This document shows positions 41,576 through 52,655 of a stretch of DNA of 64,000 nt, in pieces. The stretch spans positions 44,712-108,711 of the forward strand of contig JAHQRK010000052.1 of the NCBI GenBank assembly GCA_019828595.1. The letters are read 5' to 3'. How positions within the stretch are numbered: position 1 is the stretch's first letter; each line of letters opens with the position of its first letter. Source of the stretch: Aphanomyces cochlioides. Its lineage: Eukaryota > Oomycota > Saprolegniomycetes > Saprolegniales > Verrucalvaceae. Both the position numbers and the translations under genes were made by a program. Under the pieces are notes generated by a model. The model saw only the letters and a list, made by a program, of their open reading frames with translations. It ran no database searches and had not been told where the DNA came from.

Positions 41576-43974
41576 TCCTGGTCATAAAACGACCAAAAAT
41601 GAACTATGACCGCAGTCATGACCGAGAAAACTCCATATAGTTCCGAAAAATATATCTGCAAAGTATTGTCGTTTGGGTCCAAAACTGGAATTTTGAGATG
41701 TTTCGAAGATGTATATAATGACGGCAACTGTGATAGGAATCCTATCACACCATATAACGCAATATGATTGGAAGTTAATCTGATGAATTGACTTGGTAGA
41801 CGAAAACAGACCATGAACCTCGTGGAGCATTGACAGATAAGTTTAACAAGAAAGACAGAAAAGGAAACCTTTGATTACACTCAACACGTAGAGGTACAAT
41901 GTACTCGGTATGCGTTGCTCGTCGTTCCCCAACCCGGGCTATTCAAATGACAAATCGACACTTTGAACAACTGCACTGCAGTCTAATTACATTTTACACA
42001 CACGAATTGTGATAGTTCTCGCATCTCTCCACTACCTCATGAGCAGTAGGCAGTAGAGCAAAAATCAATTGAATTATCTCAATATGCAACATGAATCCAC
42101 AAGGTTCATGAATCATTCAAACTTTGACGTTGCAACGTCAAAACTTGATAGGATAATGAGTTGTGAGGCGAAGGTGTGGAGATCAAATCCGTCATCATTA
42201 CTTTTGACTTTTGCTTGTGCTTTAATTCATGAATCGTATGAAATTCATGAAATCTACAGTGTTTTGTGTTTTATGCTTTAGCCATTTGACTATGCTTCCA
42301 GTATAATTAAGCGAGTGGGCGCATAACACGCCAACAATCGTGATGTTGTGTTGCAGCTAGTATAGCTTATATCTGTGCTAGACATTCAACAAAGATTCGG
42401 CTTCTTTATTTGTCGGCTAGACTTTAAGGATGCGAGTGCATGATGCTTGATATCTGCCAATATTCATTTGTTGAGCAACTGTGATAGAATCTCTAACACA
42501 GTTGCTCAGAATTTTGCGTATTTCGGATTTGGATACTGAAATCAAGTCAAAAACATTTATTGAAAACGGATTTCAGGCAACTGTGATAGATTTCCTATCA
42601 CACTCCAATACAAAATGATCATGTTTCTATCATAGTTGCAGCAGATGTTTCAATTAATTGACGCATACATTATTTAGTTAATTGGTTTACGCAAGCACTT
42701 TCTCGATCACGAACGTTAAATAGTGTAATTTTGAACGTTTTAAATGTTTGAAAAACATGTTCGTAACATTCAATTTCATTTCATTTGAAGTTTGTATTGC
42801 TTCATTTTTGCGTCAAAATAGCTGCGTCGATATTTTCTTTGCAAGATTCCAGTTTTTTTCTGGAGACACAATATATATTGACACACTTTTTGTGCCACCG
42901 ACGTCAAATGAATGTGAGCTTTTTTTTCACAAGCCAAGTTGACGTACTCCAAGCTTCGCTCAAGTATGGATACTGAAACGCTTGAGGACAATATGATGCT
43001 GAGGTATAACTTTGATCTCTGGAGTGCAGCGACCATACAGAGTATACGACTTTGACGTCAAGCATCACCAATTGAAATACTTTTAAGCAATACAATAAAT
43101 ATCGGATATATTTATTTTTTGGATTTTGAAATAAATATCGGTAAAATATCCGGTATTCGGGAGCTGTACTAAAGTCGCCTGAAGTTTTATGCGAGACACG
43201 GCGTTCGCCCAATTTCTAGCTGACCAACGTTGTTTGTGTTTATAGTATCCCTATTATACGTATAATAGATGGCTTCTTTGTGAAATATATTAATGTTGTT
43301 GACAGATTGACCAAGATACAGTAGATAGTATTATGCAAACGCATGCTAGCAGGCCGTCGACAGTGACCATTAAGGTTAACAAGGTCAATAGACCCACCCT
43401 GTCCCTCTTCCTCCAAATGCAATTGTGAGACAATGGGATGCCCCCATCGCCAAAGCAGTCCACAATAGTATGGAAATAACTAACGATTCCAAGGGACCGA
43501 TTGGTATAATTGCTCCAAACTACTTTAAAAGTCAAATGAAGGTTTTGATGAATACAATTGAGTTGAGTGTTAAATCGTTGTTGGCCATTAGGTGGGAGAG
43601 GGAGCGGTTGGGCCGTTGGAAGGCACAGTAGTTGAGCGAGGGGTGGGAAGACTTAGAGGATATCCCTCACGATGAGCCAAAGAAAATGGTTCGTGTTAAG
43701 TGCATACGTAGTGGCCGTGACATCGCCAGAGCAGCAAAACATATCCCACGACATCCTGCAGGCAATGTGCCAGTTTCAAGTGCGAGCTGTAGCATAGCTT
43801 TGTGTTATAGATAGCAGATTTAATGGCACGTGATGGCAGTGTACAGCTACATACAGTACAAGAAGTTTTGGCTGTCTAGATCTCGGAAGGATAAAAAGAA
43901 GGAAAATACATTAACAGGCTTATGAAAAACGTGTGCAGGTGATGTGTTCAATGTACTCCACATCACATGTACGC
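41576..43974. other. No gene recognised; AT-rich with recurring palindromic motif
   Basis: GCAACTGTGATAG occurs at about 41724, 42475 and 42577, each followed by an inverted part; 41729-41749 is a perfect 10-bp-arm palindrome. Also an 18-bp palindrome CTATTATACGTATAATAG at 43251-43268. No convincing coding frame. Confidence 0.45.
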
Positions 43975-44610
43975 CTAAATTGATCGACGGCCACTCGAGC
44001 TTTGACGACTGTACCGACCAGAGCTACCCGGGCTACCCAATGGGCCATTCATAGCCATACTATCTTGTCTCTGGGGCCGACGGCCACTCGAGCTTTGACG
44101 ACTGTACCGACCAGAGCTACCCGGGCTACCCAATGGGCCACTCATAGCCATACTCTCTTGTCTCTGGTGCAGACGGCCACCTGGTTGACCACCCGCTTGT
44201 CCACCGCCCGGTTGACGACGACGCCCCACCGGCCGGCCTTGGTTATTGAGCGGTCCCGCGAAATTGTCGCGCCGTCTTGAAGAAGACCCTTGACGTAGGC
44301 CAAGGTCAGCCGCGTTATTTTGACGCCTCGGACTACTCTGGCCCTTGATGCAACAATTGCCAGCAGCAGCTAGTCGTCTATCGGCGGAGCCATACGAAGC
44401 TGATGCCACTTCTTGTCCTGATGCAGCTTGACCTCGAAGGCCTCGCTTTGTGTTTTTGCCATCCAGGCCACCTTGCAGAACGCGAAGATCGTTGACAGCA
44501 GCGTCCATGCGGACTTGTTGATGAGCCAACACAACGGGCGAGTCTTGGCGAGGTTGGTTGAACGCCACGACGGCAGAGGTAGCAATCGCATGCGTGACAA
44601 AGAGACGCAT
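43975..44610 (-). CDS. Small secreted protein, family member B (211 aa)
   Basis: Signal peptide 1-16 with cleavage VVA|FNQP, as in A. RVLQ at 43-46 is at exactly the same position as RILQ of A, KRGLRG follows at 55-60, and SADRRLAAAGNCC at about 75-87 aligns with the RQL/RRLR and cysteine region of A and C. Residues 90-150 are Arg/Gln/Gly-rich; the C-terminus holds two copies of a 31-residue unit (SMAMSGPLGSPGSSGRYSRQ type). The start is chosen 17 nt after the promoter, although the frame is open 26 codons further. Intact, single copy, not in the array. Probably exported; function unknown. Confidence 0.7.
   Translation of the reverse strand: MRLFVTHAIATSAVVAFNQPRQDSPVVLAHQQVRMDAAVNDLRVLQGGLDGKNTKRGLRGQAASGQEVASASYGSADRRLAAAGNCCIKGQSSPRRQNNAADLGLRQGSSSRRRDNFAGPLNNQGRPVGRRRQPGGGQAGGQPGGRLHQRQESMAMSGPLGSPGSSGRYSRQSSSGRRPQRQDSMAMNGPLGSPGSSGRYSRQSSSGRRSI
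43988..44173 (-). repeat. Two tandem 93-bp units in gene B
   Basis: Units 43988-44080 and 44081-44173, almost identical, each encoding 31 residues. A 45-bp piece of the unit recurs at 59496-59540. Confidence 0.7.
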
Positions 44611-44627
44611 AGTACGAGCTAGTCCAA

Positions 44628-44644
44628 GGTAATTTGCACAATGA
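44628..44644 (-). promoter_or_regulatory. Core promoter of gene B
   Basis: TCATTGTGCAAATTACC, 17 nt before the ATG; it agrees with the oomycete FPR (CAWTTTNYY) at 8 of 9 positions. Confidence 0.6.
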
Positions 44645-44772
44645 CGAAATGAAGACGGATGTTCATTGCAAAAATCCAAACACAACATGCAAACGCAACA
44701 ACTGCTAGAAGCATTCCAAGAACGCTGCAGTCAGATGAATGGTTGCCACAACGAGATTGACTTTTAGAGTAT

Positions 44773-45083
44773 AAGAGTAATTGCCTGAGAAGAAGGGGTT
44801 AGCCTATTCTTTTTTGCCACATCTGTTCTAAATTTAACTTAGAAGGGTTTGTCTTGTCCGAGGGGTTTCGCAGTTGACAGCGCGAAGCGCTGTAAACAAT
44901 TGCGAAACCCCAGAGACGAGAATATGTTCTCGACGGGGGTCAGCGGGGTCGGGGTTGCGGATTTCCGCAACCCCATGGTTCGGAATCCCTTAACATAATT
45001 ATCCGGATAACTCATTTAAAGTAGAATTAGAATAGATTTGTAAAAAAGAATAGGCTAACCCTTCTTCTCAGGCAATTACTCTT
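44773..45083. mobile_element. Foldback element or MITE, 311 bp
   Basis: Terminal inverted repeats 44773-44815 and 45042-45083 (AAGAGTAATTGCCTGAGAAG and onward to T6) differ by one base in a G run. Inside are nested hairpins (GGGGTTTCGCA at 44862-44872 with 44901-44911; GGGGTTGCGGA near 44952). No coding capacity. It lies about 130 bp upstream of the gene B promoter. Confidence 0.65.
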
Positions 45084-45278
45084 TACGAGCCGCAGACGAC
45101 GAAACGCGTTTGTATCGCGGTGAAATGTCGCCAACATGGATGCGAGGAGACAGTCTATGATGAAGATTGGCGTGCTCGTCGTTGTGACTCTAGAGAACGC
45201 GCCAAGCCCAAGGGGATGCACTCATCCCTCGGTTCCCCCTCCACATCAATGGAGATTTTCCGAGCATGTTTCACAGCG

Positions 45279-45349
45279 AAAAAAGAAAAAGTGAAAAGTA
45301 AGGTGTTTCTCGACTCGAGAAACACCTTACTTTTCACTTTTTCTTTTTT
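45279..45349. repeat. Perfect 35-bp inverted repeat with 1-nt centre
   Basis: Arms 45279-45313 and 45315-45349, A/G-rich to T/C-rich, with centre CTCGACTCGAG. It can extrude as a cruciform. Confidence 0.75.
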
Positions 45350-45795
45350 TTTGGGTGCACTCCATCTCTCGAGGCATATGGTGACAGACAGTCTGCGCTT
45401 TCCTGTTGAGAGCTCTCTCACGAGCGACGACACTTTCAAGGGACCTGCACATGAACGCCATTGGGCTCGATCGATAAGAATCCACATGCAAACTTTCGCG
45501 GTGCAAATTATTGATTTGATACAAATTTTGGGTTGGTGCTCAATCGAATCGCGCCGGCAAATCGATCCGCAAACCGATCCCATACATTTCATTGGCTGAT
45601 AAAAAAGTACCATATTTTGTCAAATTACTCGAAATTTTTCGATTATTAGCCAATCAAATGGCTTAAAACAAATTTGGAACGATTGAACAAACCGCGCCTA
45701 AGTGGGAAATTTCCCCAAAAAGCACAATACATCACATTGTTTTGTCTGCAGTGCTGTCGTCACCACATGCCACTGACGATTCTAGGTGCGGTAGA

Positions 45796-45834
45796 GTTTC
45801 GTCGCATGTTGCACTGTGCAACATGCGACGAAAC
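45796..45834. repeat. Perfect 19-bp inverted repeat with 1-nt centre
   Basis: GTTTCGTCGCATGTTGCAC, T, reverse complement. Confidence 0.75.
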
Positions 45835-45859
45835 CCACCACGTGACACCTTCGGGGACG

Positions 45860-46140
45860 GATAAAGGCACAACCCCAGGAGGTTAGCGGCACCACCCCGG
45901 TACTTAAATAAGAAACATATGTTGCTTTTGTGTGCCTAGGAGCCTAAACAAGAGTGCGTTGCAGTTGAACAGGGTAGACGTACATACTGCTCTGCCGTGG
46001 CGAAGGACGTGCCAGGCTCAGGAGCTGCTTGGCGGCGCAGTTTCAACTGGAACGGGCATACTCTGAGGAGATTTACCCTAAACATTTCCTTATTTAAGTA
46101 CCGGGGTGGTGCCGCTAACCTCCTGGGTGGTGCCTTTATC
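45860..46140. mobile_element. MITE-like element with about 50-bp inverted repeats
   Basis: Left arm 45860-45912 and right arm 46089-46140 (GATAAAGGCA ... CCCCGGTACTTAAATAAG) with a small indel. The direct repeat GACACCTTCG flanks it at a few bases' distance on both sides. No ORF of note. Confidence 0.55.
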
Positions 46141-46296
46141 ACTTCCCGACACCTTCGTTAACTGTAAATTGATTGGAGGATACATGTACCACATGACATC
46201 TAGAACTGTGATGTGATAAAAATAAAATAAGCTTCACTAAAATATGATATATTTTAATCAAGTTAAAATGATATCCGACCAGAGATGGTTAAAAAA

Positions 46297-46377
46297 AATC
46301 CCCGTCGTCAAACAATCATTCTGGCCAATGGCCAGAATGATTGTTTGACGACGGGGATTGTTTGACGACGGGGATTT
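46297..46377. repeat. 31-bp perfect inverted repeat plus a repeated arm end
   Basis: Arms 46297-46327 and 46329-46359 (AATCCCCGTCGTCAAACAAT and onward); the end of the right arm (GTTTGACGACGGGGATT) is repeated once more directly after it, followed by T6. Confidence 0.7.
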
Positions 46378-47286
46378 TTTTAAATGTGTATCATAGATTC
46401 CCTGGTCGGCAAAAGTGACACCCCTCCTCACGACGCTTATCGTTTTAGCCGACGCCGCGAGAAGCAACAGAACGAAAATCTTGCTCGTCGTTGGCCAGCC
46501 GTCGTGAAATCCACTTTGACATGCTTGAATACTGTAACTTGGTCGTTGATGCGTGTGATGACGTGGTTTTGCCATGCTCCGCCATGTCATAGCGTCGTCC
46601 TCTGGAAAAGCGGGTGTTGTCAAATAGGGTGGGCAAAATGGCGGCTTTGGCTCTATACAAGCGACAGAGTTCTCCGTCGCACTCCGTAGTGATAAGGGTA
46701 GTGTTGTGACAAGTATGTGTGCAAGGCATGTACTACACCTTTTCAGGTTCAAGTTCACCAAATCCGTAGTTCAAGTTCCCCCAGATCTGAAACTTTATAC
46801 CCGATCAGTTAAAAACTATAGAAGTTAATTGTTGCAATGAAGGCAATCGTCATTTGGGAAGTCGTAGTGTGTAGTCTGGTGTGTCAAGGTGGTCGTCGTT
46901 CTCAACGTCAGGAACACTGAAAAAATTGCACAAATTAATGCTATCGTCACTCCTTTTACTCCAACATACTCCCTTCAGAGTACTTGCCCGCCCTATTTTT
47001 CCTGCTTTTACTACGATAGACCGCATGGGTTCAAGAAAGAAGGGAATTTGTTCAAGCAAAGTTTGGATTCGAATCGTTAACACGAGTGTCACATCACGTG
47101 TCGGGTGTAATTCATCAAAGTCACAAGAGAGACGGTTTAGGATCTTTGACAAAAGGCTTTAAGTTTTCGCATGCCTTGGACCTTCCTGGTGCATTGTGTG
47201 GTCACGCACCTCACGAGGCATTTGTTGACGGAACGTCCATACATAGGGGCCATTACAGCCCTCACTGTATTTTCTACTCATTTTAG
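46378..47286. other. No gene recognised
   Basis: Overlapping short frames on both strands (up to about 165 codons, minus 46258-46761) without recognisable family or start support. Ends at the gypsy target duplication TTAG (47283-47286). Confidence 0.4.
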
Positions 47287-48035
47287 TGTGGCAAAGCGAG
47301 CCGCCACACGCGAAACCGATCCAACGCGTAGGTTGACGCAAGGGGCGATGAACTATTGGCTGGAAGGTCGCCAATCGCGATGGACTACGAGTGGATTTCA
47401 GTGCCGGATTGTCCAGGAATTATGACCAAGGAGCAAGCAGTACAAGTGGAAAAGCAGAGCCCAACAAGCCAGAGCAGTGGCCACCAATGGAGGGCGACCA
47501 ACCAGGCTTGCAGTCAGTGTGGTGGCCTGCTGCGAGCGTGTTGCCAAGACTTATGGCCAATTGAGTGAGTGAGTAAAGGTCAGAGACCAATCGTGAAGCG
47601 AGACGGAGACAATTACAGAGCGTGCGTGCGAAGTTTGTAGCTTAGGAAAGAGAGGCAGTAGTTAGACAGAACTCTTTTTGGTTGGCGTTGAATGAACCTC
47701 TAAGTTTGTGGCGTCCCGTCGAGAGAGTTTAAGCGCCAAGAAGTTTGCAGGAGTTCCGTGAGTCTGTCGAAAACTCGCACCGTCAATCGCCCTCACCAAC
47801 GCCAGTCAACGCTAGGCGTAGCTCGTGGGCAACCGAGCAACCAACCCCCTTTCCAGTCCTCCCAACCGTCCTTTTCCCCGGCAGCGGTCAACTACTGCGG
47901 ACTTTCAACCCACAGTCGTGCCTCTCCATTTCCTTCGATCGCGTCTGGTTCACCTAAAAGCCCCAGGCGAACTCTAACCTTCCACCCCTTTCTTGCGGCG
48001 AAAAGCTCAGACTTCACTGATCTGACCATCCCACA
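47287..48035 (+). repeat. Gypsy 5' LTR
   Basis: 749 bp; diverges from the 3' LTR mainly in the last 100 bp. Confidence 0.9.
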
Positions 48036-48037
48036 TG

Positions 48038-48054
48038 TGGTGCCACGAACCGGG
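48038..48054 (+). promoter_or_regulatory. Gypsy primer-binding site
   Basis: TGGTGCCACGAACCGGG starts 2 nt after the LTR; it begins with the TGG complementary to a tRNA CCA end. The primer tRNA was not identified. Confidence 0.55.
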
Positions 48055-48077
48055 AGGTTGAGCAAACGACCGAAGAT

Positions 48078-49514
48078 ATGGTTAAGCCAGTTAACCCTGC
48101 TACCCTGCTGTCGGACGCGTCAGCAGACAACCAGACGTCCACTCCGGTGGACATGCAATTGGACCCGTCAGAGCAAGCAAAGCAAGCGATGGCGGCATCC
48201 AGGAGTCGTTACGGGCAGACTCCAACTGCCTTCGGGCAAAATCAATCTGTAGCTACACCGACCCACGCCACTACGACCAACCTAGACGCGCGACCGCGCT
48301 CTAGCAAAAAAATTCTGCGGAATTCCAAGGCTACCGCAGCGATGTTGGTGGCCACGAGGAAGACATGGACGCCGATGGATCGCCGTCGGCTCCCGCCGAT
48401 GACCAGTCGAGATTGATCGCGGTGTTGGTCAGGCAAAACCAAGATCTGATGCGGCAGTTGCAAAGCAATCAAACCTCCGCGCGAGTGCAGGAAGACGACG
48501 ACGACCTTGACGAGTGGAACATGGATGCCGCGCCTGTCGGGCTACCTTCCAACAACGGCCCCCGCTTGCACGTTCTTGCGCTCGAGCCGCTGCAGCGGTT
48601 CGGTGGATCAGCCGATGGCACTGACGCGGGGGCGAGTTTCCTTCGGCGCTTTGAGGAGAACGCGACAGCCAGTGGATGGACAGATGACGAGGCCAAGCGC
48701 AAGTTCCGCCTCACCGTTGGTCAAGCGGTCCAAGAAGTACAACCAGCTGCGCGCCGATGAGCGATCCACCTGGAAGGCCGTGCGTGCGAGCTTTGTCCGC
48801 GAGTACATCCTCAGCCCGGTGCCCAAGCAGGAGGTCTACTACACGATGCGTCAGAAGGAGAATGAGACCATCCGAGAGTACCTCTTCCGTTTCAATGCGG
48901 CTGCCACAAAGATCGTCTCAAGTACGACACCAATCGGAAGCACTTCGTTGATCACTTGCGGTGCTTTTGCAACTCGTTGGCTGATCCGAGCCAGGCCAAG
49001 TGGATCTCCTCGATGCGCTTCACCTCGATGGACGACTTGAAGGAGTATTTGAACGACCAGCGCCACACTGAAGCCTTGCGAGAGCATCGCAGTCAACGAG
49101 GGACAGTTCAACCGAGTGGCAACCAGCGACAAGAACGCGCGAGGGCCCCGCGTGTCAACCACTTGGACGCTGTGACCCCGACAGATATGGCTAAGTTGGC
49201 AGCGGCGACGACTGACTCTGTGCGCGCTGAAATCTTCGCTCTTGGGCTCAACAAGCATGAGGCGTGCCGCGAAGTCTGCCGTGACTGTGGCAAGACGCAC
49301 TTCAAGTTGGACGGCCTGTGCTGGTCGACTTCTTCTGTACTTTGTGCCAACGCATGGGCACCCCGAGATCAACTGTTTCAAGGCTTGTCAACTCTGCGCG
49401 ACACCGCACCACAAAGCCAATCCGTGCCCGACTCGTCAACAAGCTGCCGAGCTGAAGGAGTTCCTGCAAGGGCTGGACATCCCCGACATGCCCAGCCTGG
49501 ATTGTTTAAACTAG
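48078..49514 (+). pseudogene. Gypsy gag, frameshifted
   Basis: ATG at 48078 begins the Gag leader; further frames give the capsid (FLRRFEENATASGWTDDEAK, WKAVRASFVREYILSPV, ETIREYLFRFNAAATKI, then NSLADPSQAKWI in another frame) and a CCHC knuckle CQLCATPHHKANPC at the end. At least four frame changes (near 48360, 48720, 48915 and 49320). Confidence 0.7.
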
Positions 49515-49970
49515 TAAGTCCATGGGGACCCCAGCCGTGACGGACGTCGGACATCGCACACTGACTCAAAAAACCAAGAAAAACTGAAAAATGATGAAAA
49601 CCCAAAAACATTGAAAAACCAAGAAATACCCATAAAAATAGCCCACACCAGAACCTTACTGACGGAGTTCGAAGAGCTTTTTGAGGTGGTTCGTGGATGG
49701 AAGAGGAAGCAACAAGAGCGAGCGGTTACGGCAGCAATTGAAGAAGCAACCAAGAATGAAGACAGAATCAGTAGTCGACGCGACGCCAATGCCGCCAACC
49801 ATGTTGGCTTCCTGAAAGTTCCCCCAGTAACCAAGAATACATCCAACCTTCCCGACAAACCTTTTGTTTTCTCTTCGGCTGCCGACTGCGTGGCGCTGTC
49901 AGACGAGTACAGGCTCAAGGAAGGCTAACACTTCGGTCACTGGCAAGATACAACGTTCATCGAGAACGAC

Positions 49971-50501
49971 ATGACACGCCAAGCATTCCTAAATGCGCAA
50001 ATCATGGACCAAGCAGTGGTGGTCCTGGCAGAGACTGGCGCCAACATGAGCATCATCCATCCCATGATCGTCAAGAAGCTCGGCCTGAAAGTGGACACAA
50101 CGAGGACGACTGATATAGCTGGCCTTGGAGGAGCCACCTTTGTGAACACTCAAGGCATCGTAGACATCAAGTTAACCATTGGTCGCGGGCTGGTTTACGT
50201 TTTCCCGATCGCTGTCTGCGACTTTGGGGACACTGGCTTCGACGCCATCCTTGGAATGGATTTCCTATTCCGCGCTGGTGTCATGGTGGATGCAAGTCGT
50301 CGCGAACTGAACCTACCTGAAGGCGAGTACGTCGAACTGCACGACCAGCCGGTCCGCTACAGTCGTGGTTACATGAATCACGTACGCCTGAACCGCAATG
50401 CGAGCATCCCGCCCGGTGGATCAATCGTTGTGCCTTTACCCAAGCTGCGCGAAGGGATGCCAGAGACACTGGAATACTGGGTTCATCGCGATGTGCGCTA
50501 G
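49971..50501 (+). pseudogene. Gypsy retropepsin-type protease, catalytic residue changed
   Basis: The active-site loop reads LAETGANMSIIHP; the invariant Asp of D-T/S-G is Glu. The hydrophobic second motif IAVCDFGDTGFDAILGMDFL is normal. An aspartic protease with this change is expected to be inactive. The region 49611-49928 upstream is a charged linker. Confidence 0.65.
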
Positions 50502-50570
50502 ATTACCACTGCGTTAGACGCCGACGACAAACCAGCAGCCTACAAGGGCACAAACGTCAGCGAACGCAAC

Positions 50571-51275
50571 GTGTTTCTGTCTGCCAACACTGTTGTCGGG
50601 GCAATCTCAGCCCAAGGCGAGCGACTGCTCAGCCGGCCGATGGTGCGCACGAGCAGTTTGAGATACCAAGCATGGAAAGCGGAAGCGTGGGAAGGGAGTT
50701 ACCCCGATGACCACCGAGCGAGACTGGATGAGGCTGCGGCCGAGTTAGCTGACGACAACAGCTGGAAGGAGCCGCGACCCCCGTCGCCTAGACACTTGCT
50801 CACTGTCGACGGGAAACTGCGTACAACCTGCGAAAACGACGGTGACTACGGCGTGGATGACGAACGGCCCCCTATTGCGCAATCGGTGGACGGCCATGAA
50901 GCGCCGATGGATCCGGTGGAAGCCGCCGAGCCAAGGATGCGTGCCGTCTTCTGCTACCATGCTTGCCACTTTCGGGACACGCTGCCTCCGCCATCAATCT
51001 TCCTGATGGACACGGTGCCCGACAACTTGGATCAGCGACGGATGGCTAAAGAAGTAATGCTGCGCGAAGGAATTGATTTGTCAACTGAAGAATTGGAGCA
51101 GCAGCTAGCCATAATCCCTGAAGTGCCGCGCGAAGTAGAGCCGTTCGACCCCGATCAACTGGACGTCGGCGAGGATGAATTGAGCGATGAAGAAAAAGAG
51201 AAAATGAGAGTCATCCTCCGTAAGTACCGAAAGTTCTTTATCAAGTCGGGCAACGGCCTGCCGCCGCCTGCCTAG
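50571..51275 (+). pseudogene. Gypsy pol linker before reverse transcriptase
   Basis: An acidic linker ending LRKYRKFFIKSGNGLPPP, the usual connection into the RT domain; a TAG at 51273 interrupts it before GAVCDIDVG. Confidence 0.5.
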
Positions 51276-52637
51276 GGAGCCGTCTGCGACATCGACGTCG
51301 GTGAGGTAAAGCCGCTGGCTGAACGAGCAAGGCGCATCCGCCCGGAGCTGCTGAAGAAACTGTTTGACCTCCTGCGAGGATTGTTTGACTTTGGGCTGAT
51401 CACCTTTTCGAATTCGCCTTGGGCCTCCCCGATCGTGCTGGTTCTTAAGAAAGGTGGCAAAGATATCCGCCTTTGTATCGACTACCGGGGCATAAACGAT
51501 CTCCAAGAGCTCATGCGGTCACCGATGCCGGCACTTGACGGGATGCTAGCCAACTTCCACGCGATGCAATGGTTCCTGTCGCTCGACAACGCGTCTGGGT
51601 TCTGGGTCGTGCGCGCGACCAAGCGAGCGCGCAAAGTCAGTGCCTTCATCTGCGCTTTGGGCCACTTCGAGTGGACGCGAATGGCACAAGGGCTCAAGAA
51701 TGCGCCGATGATATACCAGCGGATGATTACGAACGCGTTGTTCGGTTTTGTGGACATGCCACCAGGGGTGGCCGACGATGATGCTGATTTTGAGCCGATG
51801 GATATGTTTGCCTTGGGATTTAAATGCGACTTATCGCAGCTTCCACCGCCAGCCAACCGCACATCGTTCGCCGGCGACATAAGCGATGGCGCTGATTCGT
51901 GGGATGGCATCGTAGAGCTGACCGATCATATCCTCGCTCGTCTGACTTATTTCAGCGTGAGCATCTCGGCCCTGAAGAGCAAGATCGGAAAATTTGCGTC
52001 TGATTTCCTTGGCCATGTTGTGTCCCGCAGAGGATTGGAGGCGAGGCTGCGGAGTCTCGATACTGTCCTAGCCACGCCATTCCCGAAGTGCCTCCGTGAC
52101 ATGCAATCGTTCCTGGGCTTGCTGAATTTTTATAGCCGATTTATCGAGAATTACTCGATTTTGGCGAGCTGCCTGTACGAGATCTCGGACGAAGAGCTGC
52201 GCCTGGGCCTGGTATCACCCGCTGCCGTTCGTGCGTTTGCTGACCTGAAGGCCGCCTACTCGTCGACACCGCTCCTGCGTCATGCCGATCCTGGCCGAGA
52301 GTTCCACATCCTACTGTACACGACAACTTCGGCGATTTCGGCGACAGCTTGTCAGGACTATGATGGAGTGCTGCATCCCGTGAGGTTCTGTGGTCGGACT
52401 CTGAAGGGCGGCGAGCCGCGTTACGAGGAATGGGCAAAGGAGGCTCTCGCTCTGCTGCGTGCCGTCAAGGTTTGCTACTACGAGTTGCGCAACATGCAGT
52501 TGGTGGTGTATAGTCGCCATGGCCTCTTGAAGTGGATCCTGGCCGACAAGCGTGGCAAAGCCGATCATCTGCCCTGGGCCGCGATCCTGTCGCCCTGGAC
52601 GATTCGCGTGGAACAAGTGGTCGAGTTGGATGAATGA
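51276..52637 (+). pseudogene. Gypsy reverse transcriptase and first RNase H, degenerate
   Basis: RT landmarks: SPWASPIVLVLKKGG, RLCIDYRGIND, FLSLDNASGFW (motif A), FEWTRMAQGLKNAP. The YxDD box is replaced by FAGDISDGADSW, losing one catalytic Asp. Then FLGLLNFYSRFI and an RNase H region from LLRHADPGREFHILLYTT to RHGLLKWIL; the usual TDAS is TTTS, so this RNase H also lacks a catalytic Asp. Confidence 0.75.
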
Positions 52638-52655
52638 TGGGCCCTGCCGATTCGT

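Noticed and set aside
43251..43268. 18-bp palindrome CTATTATACGTATAATAG as a regulatory site
   Set aside because: AT-rich palindromes of this size occur by chance in this background and no gene is adjacent.
43975..44280. CRISPR-like repeat array in gene B
   Set aside because: Only two 93-bp units, in frame and coding, in a eukaryotic context with no cas genes.
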